From contig JAKAVC010000013.1 in the NCBI GenBank assembly GCA_021817345.1, forward strand, positions 1 to 54,802: a DNA stretch of 54,802 bases, given 5' to 3'. Positions 50,581 to 54,802 of this stretch are shown piece after piece. The notes beneath the pieces are model-generated. The model worked only from the letters and a program-made list of their open reading frames with translations. It made no database searches and was not told the origin of the DNA. Position 1 is the stretch's first letter. Every line of letters starts with the position of its first letter. Origin of the DNA: Deltaproteobacteria bacterium (lineage in GTDB: Bacteria; Desulfobacterota; Binatia; Binatales; Binataceae). A program made the position numbers and the translations under genes.

Positions 50581-51141
50581 CTACTGCGGCGGGATGACCA
50601 GCGCGACGGAGCATCGCGTGCGCGCGAGGATCTGGCGCACTTTGGGGCCGAAATACAGGCGCTGCTCCGAGCTTCGATAGAGCACGCCCATCACAAGCAG
50701 GTCGTAGCCGTCCTCGCGCGCGGTCGCGACGATGACATCTTCGGCCCGCTTTCCGGCCGCGATTCTTGGTTCGACATGGACGCCAAGTTGTCTTCCGAGG
50801 AGTTCGATCTCCTCGACGAACTCGCGGCCCTCGTCGGCGGGACGGTTTTTCAGACCCGGCCCAGTCGAGCGCTCACGCACGTGAAGGGCGGTAAGTTGCG
50901 CGTTGAACGCGCGCGCGTACTGCATCGCGACTGCGGCGCCTACTCGCGCAAAAGCGGCTCCGGTTACAGGCGCCAGGATTCGCTTGAACGGAACCGGCGC
51001 CTCGGAGCTGCGCAAGATTATGACCGGTGCGTGAGCATTGAAGACGAGTTCGCGAAGAACGTCGCCGCCGATTTCGTCGTACCCGCGCTCGTGCGAGGCG
51101 CCGGCGAAAATCGCGTCGTAGCCGCGCTCGGACTCCTGCAC
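50581..51141 (-). CDS. Universal stress protein domains, 3' part of a frameshifted antiporter-USP gene
   Basis: The 186-aa frame carries the end of one USP domain (YDAIFAGASHERGYDEIGGDVLRELVFNAHAPVIILR) and a complete second one (PFKRILAPVTGAAFARVGAAVAMQYARAF to GPKVRQILARTRCSVALV). The frame is open back to about 51261. That upstream part reads REAFAERFERIKGICTQSG in register with the USP domain begun in the antiporter frame, but no start occurs before GTG 51141. The natural reading is a fusion with the upstream antiporter, broken by a one-base (-1) shift around 51255-51275. Whether that is sequencing error, true mutation or programmed is unknown. Confidence 0.72.
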   Translation of the reverse strand: MQESERGYDAIFAGASHERGYDEIGGDVLRELVFNAHAPVIILRSSEAPVPFKRILAPVTGAAFARVGAAVAMQYARAFNAQLTALHVRERSTGPGLKNRPADEGREFVEEIELLGRQLGVHVEPRIAAGKRAEDVIVATAREDGYDLLVMGVLYRSSEQRLYFGPKVRQILARTRCSVALVIPPQ

Positions 51142-52691
51142 AATCGCCTCGGCGATTGAGTCGGCGACGCCGAAACGCTGCTGAACATTGGGTACTCCCG
51201 ACTGGGTGCAGATGCCCTTGATACGTTCGAAGCGCTCGGCGAATGCTTCCCTCCGCGTCGTTCACCCGTGACCGAAGCGTGGAAGACGGTGATGCTCGCG
51301 TCGGGATTGTTCGCGAAGGCCGAGGCGATATGGGCTGCCAGGTCGGCGTGAGGGCCGCCGCCGCTCAGCACCAGGAGCTTTATGCCCTCGCGGACGAGCG
51401 GCAGGCGGCCGAGCAGCCGGTCGCGCTCCATCCGCTCGGATTCGCCCGGCGTGTATTCGATTCCGCGCAACGACCAGTTGAGCAGCGGTGGTGCCATCAG
51501 CGAGGTCGCAATCGCGACCAGCACGATGATCGTGTAGGTCGCCGGCGTTAGCACGCCGAGGCTGAGCCCGAGCAGCGCAACGATGATCCCGACGCCGCCG
51601 CGCGCGTTCATTCCTATTGCAACCGAGACCGCCTCGCTCCAGCGAAGACCCGTGAAGATACCGCCGAGACTGCATCCGATGAGCTTGCTGGCGCATGCCA
51701 CCGCGAGCACCACGAACAGCGCGAGGGGATCCCTCAGCGCGGACAGGTCGGTCCGTAATCCTGAGTACGCAAAGAACAACGGCGCCATCAGGCCGAGCGA
51801 GATGCCCCCGATTTCCTCCAGGTCGCTTTTTCGCAGACGCGCCGAATTTCCCACCATCATCCCGGCAACGAAAGCGCCGAACACTGCGTGAAGGCCGATA
51901 GCCTGCGTAATGATGGCGAACAGCAGAGCCATGCATACGATGGCGGTCAGCTTTGCGTGCTCGACGTAGATACGGTCGTCGACCCATCGGAGAAACCACG
52001 CTGTCACGCGAAAGCCTACGAAGTAGCAGAAGCCGACGAACAACGCCGCTTCAGCGACGAAGAGGCTCACCGAGGCGAAACCGATTACGCCTCGGGTAGC
52101 AAGTCCGGCGATGACTGAGAGCATCAGCCATCCGAGCGAGTCGTCCACGATTCCCGCGGCGAGAATGGTAAGTCCAAGCTCGCGGGCCATCAGCCCGAAG
52201 TCGATAAGGATTTTTGCGATCACCGGGACCGCTGACACGGACAGGGCGACCGCCAGGAACAGTGCAAAGATGGGGCGCTGGTCGGACGCGGCAAGATAAC
52301 GCTCCGGTGCGAACCATCCCAGCAGAAATCCGCTTGGAAACGGAATCAGGATACCCATCGCGGAGATTATCGGAGCGCGCGTTCCGGCCTGGCGAAGCAC
52401 CTGCAGGTCAATCTCCAGCCCGATATAAAGCAGCAGCAGGATCGCACCGAACCACGCGAACGCTTCGAGCAGATGGCTCACCGTCGGATTGGCCGGAAAG
52501 ATGAAGGCGTAGGCTGCGGGCCAGAACGCGCCCAAGATCGAGGGGCCGAGCACGATTCCCGCCAGCAATTCGCCGATAACGGGCGCCTGCCCGAACCGCT
52601 TCATCACTTCGGCAAGCGCACGAGCGGTCGCGAGCAGGACCGCGACCTGCAGGAGGAAACCAAGTAGCTGCGATTCCGTAAGCGGAGGCAT
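51018..52691 (-). CDS. Cation/proton antiporter (CPA2/Kef-type) fused to a USP domain, frameshifted near its 3' end
   Basis: An integral membrane antiporter: about twelve helices, with GQAPVIGELLAGIVLGPSIL (the conserved helix 2), LSVSAVPVIAKIL, LAAGIVDDSLGWLML (the DD transport site) and GMNARGGVGIIVAL in the last part. About residue 425 it enters a cytosolic USP domain (IKLLVLSGGGPHADLAAHIA, ITVFHASVTGERR), then the frame becomes unrelated (RGGKHSPSASNVS…) while the USP continues in another frame (50581-51261). The functional product would be an antiporter with two USP domains. ATG 52691 is used; TTG 52712 is alternative. Neither has a good SD. Swaps Na+ or K+ for protons by family knowledge; ion not determined. 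Confidence 0.82.
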   Translation of the reverse strand: MPPLTESQLLGFLLQVAVLLATARALAEVMKRFGQAPVIGELLAGIVLGPSILGAFWPAAYAFIFPANPTVSHLLEAFAWFGAILLLLYIGLEIDLQVLRQAGTRAPIISAMGILIPFPSGFLLGWFAPERYLAASDQRPIFALFLAVALSVSAVPVIAKILIDFGLMARELGLTILAAGIVDDSLGWLMLSVIAGLATRGVIGFASVSLFVAEAALFVGFCYFVGFRVTAWFLRWVDDRIYVEHAKLTAIVCMALLFAIITQAIGLHAVFGAFVAGMMVGNSARLRKSDLEEIGGISLGLMAPLFFAYSGLRTDLSALRDPLALFVVLAVACASKLIGCSLGGIFTGLRWSEAVSVAIGMNARGGVGIIVALLGLSLGVLTPATYTIIVLVAIATSLMAPPLLNWSLRGIEYTPGESERMERDRLLGRLPLVREGIKLLVLSGGGPHADLAAHIASAFANNPDASITVFHASVTGERRGGKHSPSASNVSRASAPSREYPMFSSVSASPTQSPRRLCRSPSAATTRFSPAPRTSAGTTKSAATFFANSSSMLTHRS

Positions 52692-52806
52692 GGCGTGGTT
52701 GCTCGGGGTCAATCAGGCGCAAGCCGAATTCATCTCAGGGCTTCAAGGAATCGCGCAAGCGACGAGCCGCCGCGTGCGTGTGCGCGACGCGATGGAGAGG
52801 AGGGCC

Positions 52807-52932
52807 ATGAACATGCGAATTTCATGCGATTTTCCCTGGGCGCTGGTCTCTCGAAGCGGGCAAATCCTTGAACATTTGGAAGTGCGGCCGGGAACAAGCG
52901 AACCTGACAGGCGCGCGCGACCGATGTTATGA
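52807..52932 (+). CDS. Possible small ORF with strong SD
   Basis: A 41-codon plus-strand ORF (MNMRISCDFPWALVSR…) has GAGAGGAGGG ending two bases before ATG 52807, so the GGAGG core is a few bases away. It lies in the 235-base gap between the divergent-facing antiporter start and the convergent PAS gene end, overlapping the latter by six bases. No domain recognised; may be a chance ORF. Confidence 0.2.
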   Translation: MNMRISCDFPWALVSRSGQILEHLEVRPGTSEPDRRARPML

Positions 52933-53280
52933 CGCCTGCTCGGCGCGGCGCGCGACGGTGCGGAAACGCGGTCCTTCGGGCGCGCTCTCCATCGAGATGG
53001 TTATCTCGATCGGAAACTCGCGGCCCTCGCGGTCGATCGCGACGATCTCCATGGTCTTGCCGATAAAGGCTCCGCCCTGGCCGGTCGTGGCAAATCGACT
53101 CAGCCCGGCGTCGTGAGCCGCGCGAAAGCGTTCGGGGATGATCAATTTTGACAGCCGCGCGCCTATCGCCTGGCCCCTTGACCATCCGAAAACCGCCTCG
53201 GCGCCCGGGCTCCAGTCGACGACCATCCCGTTTCGGTCCATAACCAGAAAAGCGGTTGAATTCTTCTCGGCGCTTGGCAC
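52927..53280 (-). CDS. PAS domain protein
   Basis: A 117-aa stand-alone PAS domain with SAEKNSTAFLVMDRNGMVVDWSPGAEAVFGWSRGQAIG, the LIIPERFRAAHDAGLSRF linker and REFPIEITISMES. Signal sensing; no output domain and the ligand is unknown. GTG 53280 is preceded by AAGGAG at about eight bases. The upstream frame is open to 53377 only in other frames, so the gene is complete. Its partner kinase or cyclase is not in the window. Confidence 0.85.
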   Translation of the reverse strand: MPSAEKNSTAFLVMDRNGMVVDWSPGAEAVFGWSRGQAIGARLSKLIIPERFRAAHDAGLSRFATTGQGGAFIGKTMEIVAIDREGREFPIEITISMESAPEGPRFRTVARRAEQAS

Positions 53281-53565
53281 GATGATATGCTCCTTGATTC
53301 GGCGTCCGCGAAATCGGCGCCAACTCCATCGGCTGGCAAGGCATGAGAATGTTAAGCCTGGTGCCGATGCGGCTCAACCACGAGAGCAGGCTTGGACAAT
53401 CGCGATTATCCCCAGTTTCAGAGGATATTTTCGCGATGAAACAGGACGTCGGAGCGGACGTCTAATAAAATAGAAAAGAGAATCTTCTCCCTGCGTTCAT
53501 CGGGGCCTGCTTGCCCGGTCGAATGGCAAGTAGGAATATCAGAGCGGAGGAGGCTGATACCGATT

Positions 53566-54744
53566 TTGGCCAACACCCGATTTTTCCGGGGCGCGCTCGG
53601 GGCGATGCTCCTTGTTTTCGCGATCGCCGTCGGGCTTGGCGGTGTCGCTAAAGCCCAGCAGCAGGGCGGTCCGCAGATAACCATTCCCCAGAATCAGGGC
53701 GGAGGCACGACGCTGGAACTTCCGCGGGTTCCGCAGAGCCAGCAGACCTTCAAAATTCCGCCTCAAACCGCACAACCGCCGGAGCAGGAACTGGTCATAC
53801 CCTCACAGCAACTGCGGACTCAGCCCGGCTACGAGCAGGTCACGGTGACGGTCACCAACCAGCTTGGCAGGTATGTCACCGGGCTCAACAAGGACGACTT
53901 CCGGTTGTACGTTAACGGACGCCAAGTTCCGATATCTTTCTTTCGCCAGGACCTGAATACGCCTGTTTCGGTCGGTATCATTGTCGATACCTCGGGCAGC
54001 ATGCAGCCGAAACTGCCGCAGGCGCGGCTTGCGATAACCGAGTTTCTGAACGACCTCAACCCGCGCGACGACGTATTTCTGTTCGCGTTCGCCGCGCGCC
54101 CGTTTCTGCTCCAGCCGTTTACCACCGACCATGCGCTGGTGATGCAGCGTCTGGCATTGCTTCACGCCTATGGGCAGACCGCTCTGTTCGACGCGGTGCT
54201 TGACGGGCTCCGGATGGTGCAGCGCGGACGCTACGACAAAAAGGCGCTGCTGGTCATCACGGACGGAATGGACAACGTGAGCACTCATTCGGTTGGCGAC
54301 GTGATCGCGGCGGCGCAGCGCGAAGGCGTGTTGATTTATTCGATCGGAATCGGCGATCCGAACAGCAGTTCGATGCCTGGGCTCATGATCGGCCCGTTTG
54401 TTATTGGCGGCGGCGGCTACGACCAGGTGGACGCCAGGACTCTTACCACGCTTTCCACCGAAACCGGCGCCAGAACCTTCATCATCCGCCAGATCGGCGA
54501 CGGCGCAAAGCTGCGCCAGGCCTGCGCCGATATCAGCAACGAGCTACGCGAGCAGTACACGGTTGGCTTCGTCGCGCCCGACGCGAGCGCGGGCGGTTAC
54601 CGGAACCTCAGGGTCGACGTGCCAGGCCATCCGGGCGTGTCGGTCCGGGTGCGCAAAGGCGTCGAGGTTGGGTCGCGGGGATGGAATGGTTCGCCGTCCG
54701 CGTATGGCGAAGCGGGCGGCGCCAGCCCATCCGCTTTTCCGTAA
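53566..54744 (+). CDS. Exported VWFA domain protein (acidobacterial VWFA-related type)
   Basis: A 392-aa protein with a signal peptide (FRGALGAMLLVFAIAVGLGG, cleavage near AKAQQQ). After a Gln/Pro-rich linker it has the characteristic pre-VWA segment VTVTVTNQLGRYVTGLNKDD, FRLYVNGRQVPISFF, then the VWA domain with an intact metal-ion-dependent adhesion site D141-x-S143-x-S145 (DTSGSM), a later Thr in GQTALFDAV and Asp in VITDGMDN. The C-terminus adopts a beta-strand domain (QYTVGFVAPDAS). Resembles the VWFA-related Acidobacteria domain. TTG 53566 is used with GGAGGAGG about twelve bases upstream. Likely a periplasmic adhesin-like or protein-complex factor. Confidence 0.87.
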   Translation: MANTRFFRGALGAMLLVFAIAVGLGGVAKAQQQGGPQITIPQNQGGGTTLELPRVPQSQQTFKIPPQTAQPPEQELVIPSQQLRTQPGYEQVTVTVTNQLGRYVTGLNKDDFRLYVNGRQVPISFFRQDLNTPVSVGIIVDTSGSMQPKLPQARLAITEFLNDLNPRDDVFLFAFAARPFLLQPFTTDHALVMQRLALLHAYGQTALFDAVLDGLRMVQRGRYDKKALLVITDGMDNVSTHSVGDVIAAAQREGVLIYSIGIGDPNSSSMPGLMIGPFVIGGGGYDQVDARTLTTLSTETGARTFIIRQIGDGAKLRQACADISNELREQYTVGFVAPDASAGGYRNLRVDVPGHPGVSVRVRKGVEVGSRGWNGSPSAYGEAGGASPSAFP

Positions 54745-54802
54745 GCGGGGCAAAGCGAGTCGACTCGGCCCGCGACGGGCAACCGGCGGTTTTCAGATCG
54801 GA

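Noticed and set aside
54795..54802. The window ends AGATCGGA, the first bases of a common Illumina adapter
   Set aside because: Eight bases can occur by chance. It may show residual adapter at a contig end but says nothing about biology.

Overview
The window is about 55 kb of GC-rich bacterial chromosome. Genes are densely packed on both strands, with many ATGA-type overlaps, SD-led GTG and TTG starts, and clear intrinsic terminators. I see no tRNA, rRNA, CRISPR array, insertion sequence or phage gene. The gene content suggests an uncultured, Gram-negative, aerobic or facultative heterotroph that respires acyl-CoA electrons. This content includes EtfBA next to a membrane FeS ETF:menaquinone oxidoreductase, split biotin-dependent carboxylase subunits, methylmalonyl-CoA epimerase, MaoC, many VOC and SnoaL proteins, an LLM flavin enzyme and a CocE hydrolase. 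It resembles Desulfobacterota-like or Binatota-like metagenome bins, but that placement is inference.

Layout. 0-4.6 kb: a D,D-carboxypeptidase, aldo/keto reductase, VOC protein and IclR regulator. 4.7-10.9 kb: etfB-etfA, a convergent DUF4382 lipoprotein, and the FeS ETF:quinone oxidoreductase. 11-19 kb: MOSC protein, ferritin-like protein, DUF4412 plus flippase-like membrane protein, LLM oxidoreductase, CDP-alcohol phosphatidyltransferase, MFS transporter and a secreted protein. 19-29 kb: GH38 alpha-mannosidase, MaoC, a split carboxylase alpha subunit, cold-shock protein, a truncated acyl-CoA dehydrogenase, CocE hydrolase, SnoaL and VOC proteins. 29.4-36.8 kb (minus strand): sulfur assimilation. 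37-40.9 kb (minus): Asd, an O-methyltransferase, an alpha/beta hydrolase, SnoaL and a small protein. 41-49 kb: tandem secreted paralogues, TrmJ, a phosphoesterase, a double VOC protein, HAD, a TPR protein, epimerase and FmdB. 49-54.8 kb: M20 amidohydrolase, a frameshifted antiporter-USP gene, PAS and VWA proteins.

The most striking region is 29.4-36.8 kb. A promoter, SAM-I riboswitch and intrinsic terminator at 36,618-36,800 precede a minus-strand operon. It encodes an E1-like adenylyltransferase, threonine synthase, a ThiS/MoaD-type sulfur carrier ending Gly-Gly-Asn, a cysteine-synthase-fold PLP enzyme, a stand-alone NIL protein, a second E1-like protein stripped of its catalytic residues, a HAD phosphatase and an unknown small protein. 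Just downstream are cysC and sat. Together these look like a SAM-repressed, protein-thiocarboxylate route to cysteine or homocysteine. The two E1-like proteins are complementary: one keeps the ATP site but lacks the N-terminal Arg motif, and the other keeps the Arg motif but has no ATP site. That pattern recalls heterodimeric eukaryotic E1 enzymes.

Four loci look decayed or interrupted: an acyl-CoA dehydrogenase fragment, an alpha/beta-hydrolase tail, the antiporter-USP frameshift, and possibly the partial gene at the left edge.
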